This document shows, piece after piece, positions 10,891 through 22,017 of a stretch of 64,000 nucleotides of DNA. Position 1 is the stretch's first letter, and each line of letters opens with the position of its first letter. The notes beneath the pieces were generated by a model. That model was not told where the DNA came from. It did not search any database and was given only the letters and a program-made list of their open reading frames with translations. The stretch covers positions 7,326,001-7,390,000 of the forward strand of contig NC_059406.1 in NCBI RefSeq assembly GCF_905220565.1, given 5' to 3'. The position numbers and the translations under genes were made by a program. Source of the DNA: Melitaea cinxia (lineage: Eukaryota; Arthropoda; Insecta; Lepidoptera; Nymphalidae).

Positions 10891-11386
10891 TCATGTTATA
10901 AAAACCTAACATCCCGAACTCACAAATAAAAATTAATCGCATAAGTAGGAGTCGAAGTCACCCCGTACGTCAGATATCCACAGATATTCGTGTGGCAAGG
11001 ACGCGTTTGGAACGTGTGTGTAATTTTCTCCGTGGCGAAATTTACAAACAAGTCAAAGTTTTAAAGGTTAGTATTTAAGGTTGTATAATTTTATAAATAG
11101 TAATAAATTCCGTTATATTTTTTATCACGTCTATATACTGGGTCATTGAGTCTGCATATATTTGTAAATAGATGCTATTTTGTTTATAATTTATTTAAAA
11201 AATACGTGAGCATCTATCCCAATCACAAAGGATAGTTGCCCTGATTTTTAAGGTATAGGTGCCCTTAGGGGCATCTATCCCTTCATTCACCATATACAGA
11301 GTAAGTTTATTTTTTTTGTGTCTGTTATATTTTTTATGTATTTACGTATATTTATGTTTGGATGTTTTACTGATTCTAGCAGAACT

Positions 11387-11554
11387 ATGCCACGAAAATA
11401 TAAAAGAAAGGAAGAAATGCGAGCTCGAGTATGTTCTTGGACTATAGAAAACCTACAGTCAGCTTTCGATGAGAAAGTATGTGCAATGTGCATGTTGACA
11501 CTTGATATGAATATTTTAGACCAACAATTAAGAATTTATACTTTTGTTGAATAA
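11387..11554 (+). pseudogene. Truncated pogo/CENP-B-type transposase N-terminus
   Basis: The frame begins MPRKYKRKEEMRARVC and continues SWTIENLQSAFDEKV. This matches the usual opening of Tigger/pogo/jerky-type transposases: a short basic N-terminus followed by the first helix of a helix-turn-helix DNA-binding domain. After about residue 33 the similarity fades and the frame stops at 55 aa, where an intact transposase would run to several hundred residues with a DDE catalytic core. The CTAGCAG just upstream could be an old splice acceptor. The ATG at 11387 is chosen because MPRK is the family's normal start. Whether this short peptide is made is unknown. Confidence 0.55.
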
Positions 11555-11578
11555 ATGTTTGTAGAATTTAATTAAATT

Positions 11579-11611
<33 letters not shown>

Positions 11612-12006
11612 TGTAATCTGTGTGATATAAAAATTATATTGTAATTATAACAATTAAAAGACATAAAAAAACACAAAATTGTTTTCATTGCTATGGCCAA
11701 TGTTTCTTGAAGACAATCGATGTTTTAGGAGTAGCCTAACCTAACATTTGGTTTTTGGTTTTTCGTTTACACGGTTTAAAGGGCATCTATCCTACTCACT
11801 ATTTTCATGGTGAGGCAACTATCCATATAGGTAGGCATCTATCCTCAAAAAAAGGGTTCACGAAAAGCTTATTTCTGCTTAATCTGCATTGGCTAGGTTG
11901 AAAAAAAAATAGTCATAATTCAACATAAAGGATTGAGCTAGCTACATTAATAAAAATTATTCGTATAAAAATCATATTTTTAAAATTAGGTGGCTTTTTC
12001 AAAAAG

Positions 12007-12031
12007 TGAGGCATCTATCCCGGTTTTACCC
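12007..12031 (+). repeat. Right terminal inverted repeat
   Basis: GAGGCATCTATCCC followed by GGTTTTACCC is the reverse complement of the left end, with differences near the tip. The TA that follows is the target duplication. Confidence 0.7.
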
Positions 12032-12077
12032 TACTAGAAGAGTCCTATTTATTGTACCATTACAAAATATCTTTAAA

Positions 12078-12815
12078 CTAGCTTCTACCCGCGACTTCGT
12101 CCGCGTGTAACTTTTAAAGGGGAACAATTCTGTCATACATGATTTTTGCGAAACTTTAACAATTTACGCAGCGCACGCAGCGGAAGCTCTCAAAAGGAAA
12201 AAAAAACCCAATTTTGAAACATTCTTCATTGGTCATTGTTCCGTACCGGGACAAGATCTTTGTTCGAATGTCAAAACTTTTGTTTATTTCGTATTTACGT
12301 ACATTTACAGGATAACATAAATTGGACAATTTCAATTTCATATTATTATTTTTTCTTTAATTTTTAATGGGTTTCTTAGCGACATATTACTGTATCCGAA
12401 CGCACCGTGTTGCGCGCCCTCTAGTGAGGGCGCATTGGACAGTCCCGAGAGAACCGTTGCCGCAAGCGCATACGATACTGTTACCTACCGTTTAACTCGA
12501 TCGAGGATTAAAACATATATCTTTCGCTGGAGATCCGAACTGGTGTGTCCCTATGGTGGTGTTCGCCATATGAATTGGAACTATTAGTGAACTGCCGAGT
12601 CGCTGATCTGCCCAGACCGAGCCAGCTCACGTGTTGCAACGGAGATCGGTAAGTCGCTAGTGACCCCAGTTTAATAACGAACAGTGCATTCTTCTATGAG
12701 AGCGTGGTTATTGCCTATAGCCTTCCTCGAGTTTTTCAAATCGGACCGGTAGTTCCTGAGATTAGTTCGTCCAAACAAACAAACAAACTCTTCAGCTTTA
12801 TAATATAAGTATAGA
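12078..12815 (-). mobile_element. Non-autonomous Helitron
   Basis: Read on the minus strand it starts with TC at 12815-12814 (TCTATACTTATATTATAAAG, then 'gaagagtttg' and GTTT repeats). It ends with 'cgcggacgaagtcgcgggt' and CTAG at 12081-12078. The 3' hairpin and CTAG tail are typical. It has no Rep/helicase frame. The interior contains a distinctly GC-richer block (12408-12683) unlike the ends. Confidence 0.75.
12408..12683. other. GC-rich block inside the Helitron, possible solo LTR or captured fragment
   Basis: The block begins TGTTGCGCGCCCTC and ends AACGAACA, so it has the TG...CA form of an LTR. It also includes a GCGCCCTC...GAGGGCGC inverted repeat. I see no target duplication around it. 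It may be a solo LTR inside the Helitron or a captured genomic fragment. Neither is proven. Confidence 0.3.
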
Positions 12816-12954
12816 TTTTTTCAAAACATTTTACTCTGAATGTGTTACTAGCTAGAAGAATATACAAAAGCTAAGCTAAGCTAATGAAAAAGAGATGGTT
12901 CTGTTTTCAGGTTCTTTACACTCAACTTACAATTTTTTAACTAAACAGCTAGTG

Positions 12955-13045
12955 ACGTTCTTCTTCTGGGCAAGGGCCTCTTTTTCAGATAGAAAAAAGC
13001 GTTCGTGCCTAATTAACACATCACTTCGGATTGGCAGGTAATTTG
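12955..13045 (-). repeat. Degenerate SINE-A-like relic
   Basis: 'tctgggcaagggcctctttt' and, about 60 bp on, 'cggattggcaggtaa' line up with 'ctgggcataggcctctttcc' and 'gcgggttggcggata' of the minus-strand SINE-A copies, with many changes. The identification is weak. Confidence 0.35.
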
Positions 13046-13494
13046 GCTCTCACGAGTGAAGTACATTATGGCGTCTATACATGGCGTTACAAAGATATAG
13101 GTACACTCAGGTTAGAAACAAATATTTATACTAATACAAATGTGCAAATGCTCTTTAGGGGACTACACGCACCAATACACCAGCGGTGTCAACAGCTAGC
13201 CATATACGAACTGTATCAATGTACTTGCTGTAAAGAGTACTGAATTAGTCTACACAATGATACTTAATTCTACAAATAAATATTGCAATTTAATTATCAA
13301 AACGTTTCATAAAATACAATTACTAAACTATTCTTGGAATAATAGAATATGACGCTAATCCTAAACGGTTTGAAGTTAATTCCTACAGAGTTCCATCTAA
13401 ATTACTTTGGTAGTTAGCCGTAAAGAGATAACGGGTCGACCTATGTTTCATAACAGAGCTGTGGAAAACAAATTATGAACGAACCCTTTGGCTT
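13046..13494. other. Intergenic DNA, nothing recognised
   Basis: A 70-aa open frame crosses 13031-13243, but it has no known motif and starts in SINE-like sequence, so I do not call it. Confidence 0.5.
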
Positions 13495-13890
13495 CGTAAA
13501 ACACATATTACAACCATTATATATTGCACATACTTAGGTACACATGTCTTGTTTGTTAGATATTAGTCATTTTTCATGTGTTTATGGAAAAGACAAGACC
13601 AAAGAAACTTAATTCTAAAAGTGAGTTGTATTAATGATAATTAATTGATTGTAATTTAATCATTGAAAGATAAATTTAAAATGATTTCGTCCGTAAAACA
13701 CATATTACAACCATTATATATTGCACATACTTAGGTACATATGTCTTGTTTGTTAGATATTAGTCATTTTTCATGTGTTTATGGAAAAGACAAGACCAAA
13801 GAAACTTAATTCTAAAATTGAGTTGTATTAATGATAATTAATTGATTGTAATTTAATCATTGAAAGATAAATTTAAAATGATTTCGTCCG
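13495..13890 (+). repeat. 197-bp direct tandem duplication
   Basis: The segment starting 'cgtaaaacacatattacaac' at 13495 repeats at 13692. Both copies end 'atgatttcgtccg' (13693 and 13890). I find about two differences between them ('acacatg' versus 'acatatg', 'aaaagtgag' versus 'aaaattgag'), so the duplication is recent. Confidence 0.9.
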
Positions 13891-13996
13891 AGTATCAATT
13901 AATACTTTAAGCATATTGTTCATAGGTAAAATGTAGGTACCCGACCACATCGCCAATGTACTGTTTTGCCACCACATCGACGCCAGGATAAAACTT

Positions 13997-14302
13997 TGAA
14001 AATTTTTTTATTTATTTTTTTTTTTTTTTATGTCACTAGGTCGGCAAACAAGCGTACGGCTCACCTGATAGTAAGCGATTACCGTAGCTTATAGACACCT
14101 GCAACACCAGAAGCATTGCAAGCGCGTTGCCGACCCGATCCCCAATCCCCCCAGGAGCTCTGGTCACCTTACTCACCAACAGGAACACAATACTGCTTGA
14201 AAACAGTATTATTTTGCTGTGATCTTCTGTAAGGTCGAGGTACTACCCCAGTCGGGCTGCTCCATATTTTGAGCAGGAAATTCCTGCTGTGCCCTACCTC
14301 AG
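13997..14302 (-). repeat. SINE-C copy, near full length
   Basis: On the minus strand it runs from 'tgaggtagggcacagcagga' to 'tgtttgccgacctagtgac' and a poly(A) tail (poly(T) at 14014-14029 on the plus strand). Copies at 15157 and 56502 begin at the same base, which argues for a SINE with a fixed 5' end and not a randomly truncated LINE. I do not recognise a tRNA head. Confidence 0.7.
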
Positions 14303-15156
14303 TTGAATTTTGTAAACTATTGTATTATAAGATACATTTTATACTTAAAATACAATGAATAAACGATGTGAGACCACATTCTTCTTAAGTAATCAGAATG
14401 ATTAATCATTCTGTCTCATTAACGCTACCGAAATTAAGACCAGAAGTTAATCTTATCAAAAGCGGAACGATCGAACAAATTCTGAATTATAAATAAACGT
14501 TTCACACTCAACGGTTCCCAGTAGAATGAAATCCTGAGTCGGGAGTCCGGAAAAAGTAAAAATAAACATACATTTTCAGAGGTAATAGACTATATTTAGA
14601 ACAGTGAATAAAAATGACATTTTTAGCTTATTAAATCTTATTTTCGCCAATTAATAAAAAAATTAAATAAAAATCTCTTACGTGTAACTAAATTAAATTT
14701 ATTTTATTAATGCTATCGAAACTGTAGCCATAGAATTTAATAAAATAATAACATGAAAAAGAGGGGCTTAATTGAACTATAACTTGATATAAGTCTTAAG
14801 TGAGTAACCACATATTTCATCGCCGAGTCCAAGAACGAAAGAACCTTCGAAATCAATCTCGTTCCTTCAGCCTCACCATTAATCTTCTTTCATCCCAAAC
14901 CTAATAAGCTTAGCGGCGAACCAAACAGAGCTCGCGGCTTATTCACGGCAATAAAAAATGTATAAGAGCACAATAATCGTATCGATAAAATATTTTTCGT
15001 TACTAATATTAGAAATTTATAAGGATTTATTATTTATATGTATTTATGGCAATAGTAAAGGAATTTTATCAATATAATCTTATTGTTAATATTTGGCGCT
15101 TCAGGGTTATGGACACGATTACCTCGAGACTGAATGTATTATATAATGTATTTTAA
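14303..15156. other. AT-rich spacer between two inverted SINE-C copies
   Basis: No gene or known element is visible. The two SINE-C copies on either side are in opposite orientation, heads facing each other across this 854-bp spacer. Confidence 0.5.
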
Positions 15157-15430
15157 GTGAGGTAGGGCACAGCAGGAATTTCCTGCTCATAATATGGAGC
15201 AGCCCGACTGGGGTATTACCTTACAGAAGTTCATAGCTAAATAATAAATACCTTTTTAAGCAGTGTTGTTTTCCTGTTGGTGAGTAAGGCGACCAGAGCT
15301 CCTAGCGATAGGGTCGGCAAAGCGCTTGCGACGCTTCTGGTGTTGCAGACGGCTGTCTATAAGCTACGATAATCACTTACCAGCAGGTGAGCCGTATGTT
15401 TGTTTGCCGACCTAGTTATAAAAAAAAAAT
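15157..15430 (+). repeat. SINE-C copy, plus strand
   Basis: It runs from 'gaggtagggcacagcagga' to 'tttgccgacctagttataa' and an A-rich tail. It has more substitutions and a small deletion after 'gactggggta' compared with the copy at 13997, so it is older. Confidence 0.7.
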
Positions 15431-16151
15431 AATAATAACACGTTATATAAAAAAGTAAGTTATATAAAAATTCAATATAACAAAATAATTCTGGTTAATA
15501 ATATATTATTATTAAAGTTTTTCGTTTACATCACAGGTATATCAAGTAATGCGTGAGTAATACGTAACTTATTACTTAGGTCTAATAAATCAAAATAGCT
15601 CACCGAAAGTAAAGCAATTTCCGATATATAACAGGAAAGGAAACACGAAAAAATATAAATATTTGGTCACATTCGCAGAATGTCAGAAAAAGGATTTTCT
15701 TAATGTAAGAATAAAACTAATATTTCTCATCTCTAAACGTTACTACATCATACATTACCGAAATGCATTTATCAGCGTCACTCTTGACAAATACTTGAGT
15801 TTTTAGTATGAATTCAGCAAGCATTAGGTCTATTTTTATATTTCTTTTGTAAAAAAATATATTGTATTATATAATGTATTTTAGACGTCTCAATTGATTG
15901 TAAAAAGAATATTATTATGGAAATCGTTTACCAAAATAATAATATATAATCTATCTCTAAGATTTTTATATATATTTAAGAATATCTCTAAGATTTTTGT
16001 ACTTAAAAGCATTAGGAGGTGTTCTGTACTATAAATCAACGTTGAATTTTTCGATAATACACATATAAAATTATCTACGACAGGCCGAATGTGTCAAATT
16101 AAGACGTCTTTATACCAAGTAATTTTTTTTTTAACTTATTTTATAATATTG
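15431..16151. other. AT-rich intergenic DNA
   Basis: Nothing recognisable. A 21-bp sequence at 15864-15884 repeats one at 15137-15157, but it is low complexity. Confidence 0.5.
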
Positions 16152-16647
16152 ATCCCACCAAAAACATTTTCATGTAAAATGTTGCCAAGACGAGATCATA
16201 TGGCTCGCACTGTCAAAAAGTTATCAGATCTCATGTAGAGCCAAGCTTCTAACTCTACACGCCCTAACTCTACAAGCCCTAACTTCACAAACTCTACACT
16301 TTAGTCAAAATATGCGGCTTGGCCGTTTCGCTACCGTCACGTGGGCGTAAGGTGAATAATTCACTGTTTATTATTCTTCTTTTTATTTTTTCTTTAATAG
16401 AACTATTGTATAACAGAAAAGTAATAAACAGTGAATAAATTTTTCACCTTAAGCCCACGTGACGGTAGCGAAACGGCCAAGCCACATATTTTGACTAAGG
16501 TGTAGAGTTTGTGAAGTTAGGGCTTGTAGAGTTAGGGCGTGTAGAGTTAGAAGCTTGGCTCTACATGAGATCTGATAACTTTTTGACAGTGCGAGCCATA
16601 TGATCTCGTCTTGGCAACATTTTACATGAAAATGTTTTTGGTGGGAT
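16152..16647. mobile_element. Foldback element: ~220-bp arms, ~45-bp loop
   Basis: The left arm starts 'atcccaccaaaaacattttc' and the right arm ends in its reverse complement 'gaaaatgtttttggtggga'. The arms match almost base for base through 'gccaagacgagatcatatgg', 'gtagagccaagcttctaac' and 'ccgtcacgtggg', down to 'cactgtttattatt', with only a few indels. The loop is about 16378-16424. Arms this well matched imply recent formation or active correction. The minus-strand open frame across the right arm is a by-product. No target duplication is clear. Confidence 0.8.
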
Positions 16648-17370
16648 TTCACTTCTTTTTGTAAGTTGCTTATGACGATATTATAGCTGCATTTTACCTC
16701 CGACACATTTTATACCATAAATATCATCCAATCTTCACCATATTTGGTTTAAGCACGCTGTTTTTGATTTTATGTTGAACTGATATGCAAACGGTGACCT
16801 CCGCCAAAACTTAAATACCAAAATTACAAAATGTAAATTTTCGACATAAACTAATAACCGATTTTTTTTAATGTATTTTATTATGATTATTTATAACAAG
16901 CAGTAACAAGGAGTTTCTATATTAATTTTCAGACCTCTAGCATCAAAATTTGCGAAAGTCTCATACAAACTTCCACCCCCTAGTTTAAGGGGTTGGGGGG
17001 GTAAAAGTTCCAAGTTTTTTAATTTTTTTGTTGTTTGTGTACTAATACTAGCTTACATACCAAATTTCAGCTTTCTGGGACTTCAGGAAGTACTCTAAGA
17101 ATTTTGATGATCATCAGTGAGTGACGAAATCGGGGTTTTTTAGACATCAATAAAATCTAAAGTATAAGAGCTATGCAATTGAAACTTTATATGTTTAATA
17201 AGTCTACTGTTGACATCATATCCTGAGAATTTTGTTTATCTAGTGTAATCCAAACCCAAGTTATGATGGTACAAAAAAACGACGAAGCACTTCGAGAAAA
17301 GATAGGTAGTGCTTTTCGTTTTTTTTTTTTGGCTCGTCTTGGCGGGGGCTCTACCGTGCCCCCAGATTAA
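16648..17370. repeat. Unclassified interspersed repeat
   Basis: Phrases such as 'gagtgacgaaatcgggg' and 'agtataagagctatgcaatt' are familiar from many lepidopteran sequences. The end has an inverted-repeat tip (AAGCACT...AGTGCTT, 17286-17314), a T-run, and 'gggggctctaccgtgccccc'. It directly abuts the foldback, and both may be parts of one element. The class is unknown. Confidence 0.4.
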
Positions 17371-17581
17371 TTGTTCTGTCAATTATTTGATATTTAAAGT
17401 CGAAAAATTGATAAAACAAGTACCTATAAAATTTGCCGGATTTATTACATAATTAACTAAACATGCTATATAATTATATGTAATTGCTTTCTAGTATATA
17501 AAGTATAACTATTACGCACCAATCACTGCTACAAAAAACTTTATAGTGAATATAAAAACTTTTATATACTCTACGTCACTA

Positions 17582-17900
17582 TCTAATATACATATAAAAT
17601 TCTCGTGTTGCGGTGTTTGTAGTTAAACTTCTCCGAAACGGCTCGACCCGTTCTGATAAAATTTTGTGTGCATATTGGGTAGGTCTGAGAATCGAACAAC
17701 GTCTATTTTCATCGCCCTAAATTTTAAGGGTAGTCCCCCCAATTTTTTTATTTTTTATTTTTAGATAAATTATTTATTTTTCATTTTATTATGATTTAGC
17801 GTTAAAAAATACATATAACCCTAAATTTTTACCCTTCTACCACCAAACCCCATTTTTAAATAGCGTTTAGCGGCAACACAACATTTGCCGAATCAGCTAG
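17582..17900 (+). mobile_element. Short non-autonomous Helitron
   Basis: It starts A|TCTAATATACATATAAAATTC and ends 'ttgccgaatcagctag' before T at 17901. Near the 3' end GCGGCAA pairs imperfectly with TTGCCGA. At 319 bp it has no coding capacity. It belongs to a different family from the 8.2-kb composite. Confidence 0.7.
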
Positions 17901-18169
17901 TATACATATATATATATATACTCGTATATTAACGAATGAACATAATATACGAAAATTGACGAATTATATTTTATTTTAATTGAGGCGTAATTAATACAGA
18001 AGTAAGATAAAATTAGCCGCATAATAAATTTTCATTATACTTACATTGCAATTATAGGCTAACTTAACACGTCTATGGAAATATTTATTATAACTCACTT
18101 ATATAATATATAATTTATTAAATTCACTTTTACAAAAAATAATAATTTATTTTTAAAGTTTTAATTTAT

Positions 18170-18243
18170 AAAGTGACGATTCGAAAGTGCTCTTGGAGCC
18201 TATTTGAATAAAGCTATTTTTGATTTTGATTTTGATTTTGATA
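18170..18243 (+). repeat. 5'-truncated LINE 3' end with (TTTTGA)n tail
   Basis: 'cttggagcctatttgaataa' followed by four TTTTGA-type units is a common lepidopteran LINE 3' terminus. Only the last ~70 bp are present. Confidence 0.55.
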
Positions 18244-20384
18244 AAGAAATGAATGGAAAAAAAATCTAATTATTCTATATACAGAAATAAAAATAAAATA
18301 AAATAGAAATATAAATTAACTTTGAATAAAAATTACCAAGAGATACTATAATGATAGATAGCATATAGATAGTGTAATGATACTATAGTATTTATTTATA
18401 TAAACTATCATATTTTTTTTATTTTACCTTTGTATGCTGTTATGCTTTCACTAAATAATTCAATATTCGCCGCTTTACAAATATTATTATACGTTTTTAA
18501 GACCATATTGAAAAAAGCGGTTATAATAAGTTTGTTTTAGAAAATCGACACCCAAAAATTCATGTTATTAAAAGCCTTGCATTTTGTCTTGAAACAGTAA
18601 ATTTTATTTGAGTCGTCAGTTCATAAAAATCTATGTTGCCTGAAAATAATTTATATAGAAAACATAAGTCCATCACGTTTTTCAGACTTGCAAGTTAACC
18701 CATTCTTTATAACCTTAACAAATTGCCATATTTCTAAAGCTATTTTGATTATTATATTATATGATCTGTTCAATAAATCCGAAAAAATCGGAAGAATATA
18801 GAATTTTTATGACGGTTATTCAATCCATTATTGTTAACTTTATGAATACGTATTTATTTCATAAAGATTAATAGATCTTTCTCTTTTTTTATTTTAAAAG
18901 TAACCCTACAGCGATTGTCCAACGTCGAAATAAACCTGAATATTTAATGAATGTACGTGTGTTGCTTTGATTTGATCTTTGACGAAACAAATTGTTTTTC
19001 ATATGTTTTTATCTGTGCTGTGTGGCTACGATATTAAAGAATATAGCCACCCACTCTCTTCCCGTAGGTGTTATGGCCAGGGGCCATTTTTGGTGGACTG
19101 CAATAGGCTGAAGTGATGATAAAGTGATATTTTTATCATGATTTTTTCTTATTTTAGCTACAGTCGTAATTATTTTGAACACACTAATCTAAGTATTTAT
19201 CGATCCACGGAAGTGAAAAGTTAATCGAAAACGCGGATAAAACTAAAAGAGTAACATAGAAAAAACATAAAATGAAAATTATTTAAAAATGTACACGTAC
19301 ATAATTATATTCAAAGGTAAAATCAATATTAGTATGTTTATGTATATATACAGGGATTTAGTGTTGACGTCTTTTTGAATGCATTATCTTATTGAATCCA
19401 TATTTTCGTTTTCTTTGTATTGAATTTATTGTATTTCAAATATCTTCAGATTGGCTTATTGTATCCGTTACCTTCGAAACAAGATTTACATTTCTGTAAA
19501 ATTTAATCAGAAGTTTCTGTTCAACGCAGTTACAAAAAAAAACTTTCAAAAGCTTAATATCTAATTTCCTCATCTATCCTCAAGGAATATTTAAAATATT
19601 CACAAATCTCTAAACAAAAACCCTTTTAATATGTTTATTATTTTTTTCTCTATTTAAACAATGGTTGCTAACAGAGTATACAATAAAAACTATCCAATGA
19701 TATATGTGCGTGCATTTGCGCAGTAATCGCTGCTTTATTTATAAGTAACAGGAACTGCATTGATAGACACAGCGACTAAAAAAACTTAAAAATGAAAACC
19801 AGCAAAAACAACAATGACAATTCAAATAACAAAGGATAAATTAAAATACCTTAAAGATTATTAAAAAAGTAAAAAAATTAAATCAGGTACATACTTGACA
19901 AACAAAAGTATTAAAAAGTTAGGACATGGGAAAAAATAAAATAAATTGTAAGCGGCTTTAAAGAGACAGTATAATGTTTTATAACTATACAATGATCTTG
20001 CACATACACAAGCGTATTTATATGGGTGACACTGCTTCTGGCATTTTAATAGCTCGCTGGAATATAATACAGATCAAATAACAGTAAAAGATTATTTTTT
20101 TTTAATTAATCTGTGAACGCACAATTCTTAGTTATCTAAATTATGCAATGCTATTTTTTAATTATACTAACTTTTATTTATACAAATATAGGTCCATATT
20201 CTATGAGTTTCTACATAAAAAATGAACACTTTTGGAATATTACTTACTAACTATACACGCAAACATTTTATCCATAACGATTACGCTCACTATTTTTATT
20301 ACTATAACAATTAAAATTTTATATACATACATACAAACATATATATTTTTATATATCGTTTATATATATGTATAACCATTATAC
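18244..20384. other. AT-rich intergenic or intronic DNA
   Basis: Apart from a deleted SINE-B at 19016-19127 I see nothing. If the exon at 20385-20529 is real, this stretch is downstream intron on the minus strand. Confidence 0.5.
19016..19127 (+). repeat. SINE-B copy with internal deletion
   Basis: It has both ends of SINE-B in order: 'tgtgctgtgtggctac' with 'cactctcttcccgtaggtg' at the left, then 'ggccatttttggtggactgc' and 'aataggctgaagtgatgat' at the right. About 230 bp of the middle is missing compared with 62233-62571. Confidence 0.65.
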
Positions 20385-20529
20385 CTACACCCGTTGCAGG
20401 ATTTGTATCCATAACCCTGGCGTAGACAACAGGGTGACTGCCAATTGCGTTATCAATTAAATCATTTAATTGGTCTAGACACAAATATTGCATCAGGTTA
20501 ATAATCTCAACATCAAGGTTACCCTGCGG
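20385..20529 (-). CDS. Candidate internal exon of an unidentified host gene
   Basis: On the minus strand a splice acceptor TTTGCAG (ending 20530) precedes 145 nt of open sequence that closes at a donor-like TAG|GTATAA (intron from 20384). The 48 codons have a protein-like composition: LDVEIINLMQYLC, LDQLNDLIDNAIG, then HPVVYARVMDTNPATG, suggesting two amphipathic helices and a strand. It differs from the flanking AT-rich DNA, where open frames are Lys/Asn/Ile-rich noise. It would begin in phase 0 and end after one base of the next codon. I recognise neither the protein family nor any neighbouring exon, so the introns must be long or the exon is a relic. It contains no transposon motif. Confidence 0.45.
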
Positions 20530-22017
20530 CTGCAAACATCAAAATATATATCTCTCTCTTACATGAAACAATTTTTTCAAAATCAAACATGCTGTATCTG
20601 TTATAGGTTTTTTAGGAATTGATCATCTCATATTTGCCGCTCATCATTATACATAATACGGACCAAGAGATAATTTTTATAACAGTACCGCATTAGCTCA
20701 AAGTTAACATTTCATTGTAATAGAACAGTACACTTAATTTCAAATCTAACACAACACAACGTAACAAACTGGGTAAAATACTACACACATACGCACATAA
20801 TTATGTACGTACAAATGACCGCCCACTAAAAACTTTTAATCATTAAAATGACAATTTGTACTCCTTGCCTTTTTTATTAAAATACAGTATAAACAAAAAA
20901 CAGAACATTGAACTTAGCGTGATTTCAACGAATAAAAACTCTTTGTTATTATTTACTCGTATGGTAATGTTTAACAGAATTTTAATTTACAACTAAAGAA
21001 GGTCGTAATACAAAAAGTAATTCCTACTATTTGTTATAACTTGAATTATATAGCCCAAAAATACGTAAGAATAAACAGTGTGCGTAAAATAATTTATAGC
21101 TGTAGAAGTTTATGACTTTTATATCAACATAGTACTACAAATACTTTACTCATATTAAGCCGAACCTAAATGAGTATTCGTTCTAAATTTAACGCAGGAA
21201 TGGCGCGTTGAACCAATGTGACCAGAGTAAATATACAATGATACGCGTATTCGATTGAAATGAACATTTTAAAAAAATTGAGAAAAAATTTCAAACATTA
21301 TATTATGTTAACTAAATTAAATAGACAGATAGCTTTGCTGTTCCCATTATTTTTAATATTTAAATTATCGAATTAATAACGATTTACTGATATATGCATG
21401 TGCCCACCGCCTTACTGTCGTAGTCACATTATTTATCATTCATGTGTATTCGTCTGTATTACTCAAATCAAAAAACAAAAATCTATGACGAGTACGATCT
21501 TTTCATATACGCATTATTCTAAACTTGTAATAATTTATTTCAAATATTGACTTGAATAAATAATTAAAGATTTCACCATTTATTTTAAAAAGAATATCAA
21601 TTTTTCCGCGCTGCCAAATGTGTAATCTTTTTTAACATCCTTGTATCAAAAATGAAAGCATAATGAAAAATAAGTAAAGAATTTTATTTGGACCAACCAA
21701 AAATCTAATTTAATTAGCTTTGGCTTTATATTTATGATCGGTACACATTTACGTTTAAATATTTCTTGTTTCGTGGAAAGTACCAGCAAACATTTTTAAC
21801 AAAAACCTTACTAACACGAGAATGGCTGATGTAATTGTAACTCCAAGTTTTCGACTTAAAGGAAATGTAAATTTTCTACGGGAATAAAAATTTCGTATAT
21901 ATATTTGAAACAATTAAATCTCACAAATTGGTTTACAGCTATTCTTGAACAAATCTTATATTTCAAAGTTCTTCAATAAACAAAACATTTTATTCATTAG
22001 AAAATTCTATAAACTAG
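20530..22017. other. AT-rich intergenic or intronic DNA
   Basis: No gene, known repeat or notable structure seen. Confidence 0.5.

Larger units (their letters stand above)
10852..12031 (+). mobile_element. Pogo-like (Tc1/mariner superfamily) DNA transposon, internally deleted
   Basis: Terminal inverted repeats are TGGTAAAACCGGGA at 10852-10865 and its complement ending in GGTTTTACCC at 12022-12031. A TA duplication flanks them (10850-10851 and 12032-12033). The element is 1180 bp and carries the start of a CENP-B/pogo-type transposase (11387-11554) but no catalytic DDE domain, so it can only move with help. About ten copies of GGCATCTATCC-type motifs lie in both orientations: 10862-10873, 10879-10890, 11208-11220, 11230-11241, 11251-11263, 11269-11281, 11781-11792, 11812-11824, 11834-11844 and 12007-12021. 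They are plausible transposase-binding sites, which is inference. Confidence 0.72.

Noticed and set aside
13031..13243. 70-aa open frame MAGNLALTSEVHYGVYTW...
   Set aside because: It starts in a SINE-like relic, shows no domain or splice context, and is within chance length for this composition.
15137..15884. 21-bp exact repeat at 15137-15157 and 15864-15884
   Set aside because: Low-complexity AT sequence; no associated structure.
16449..16706. 85-aa minus-strand open frame over the palindrome
   Set aside because: It is composed of the right palindrome arm and low-complexity repeats such as LHALTLQALTSQ.
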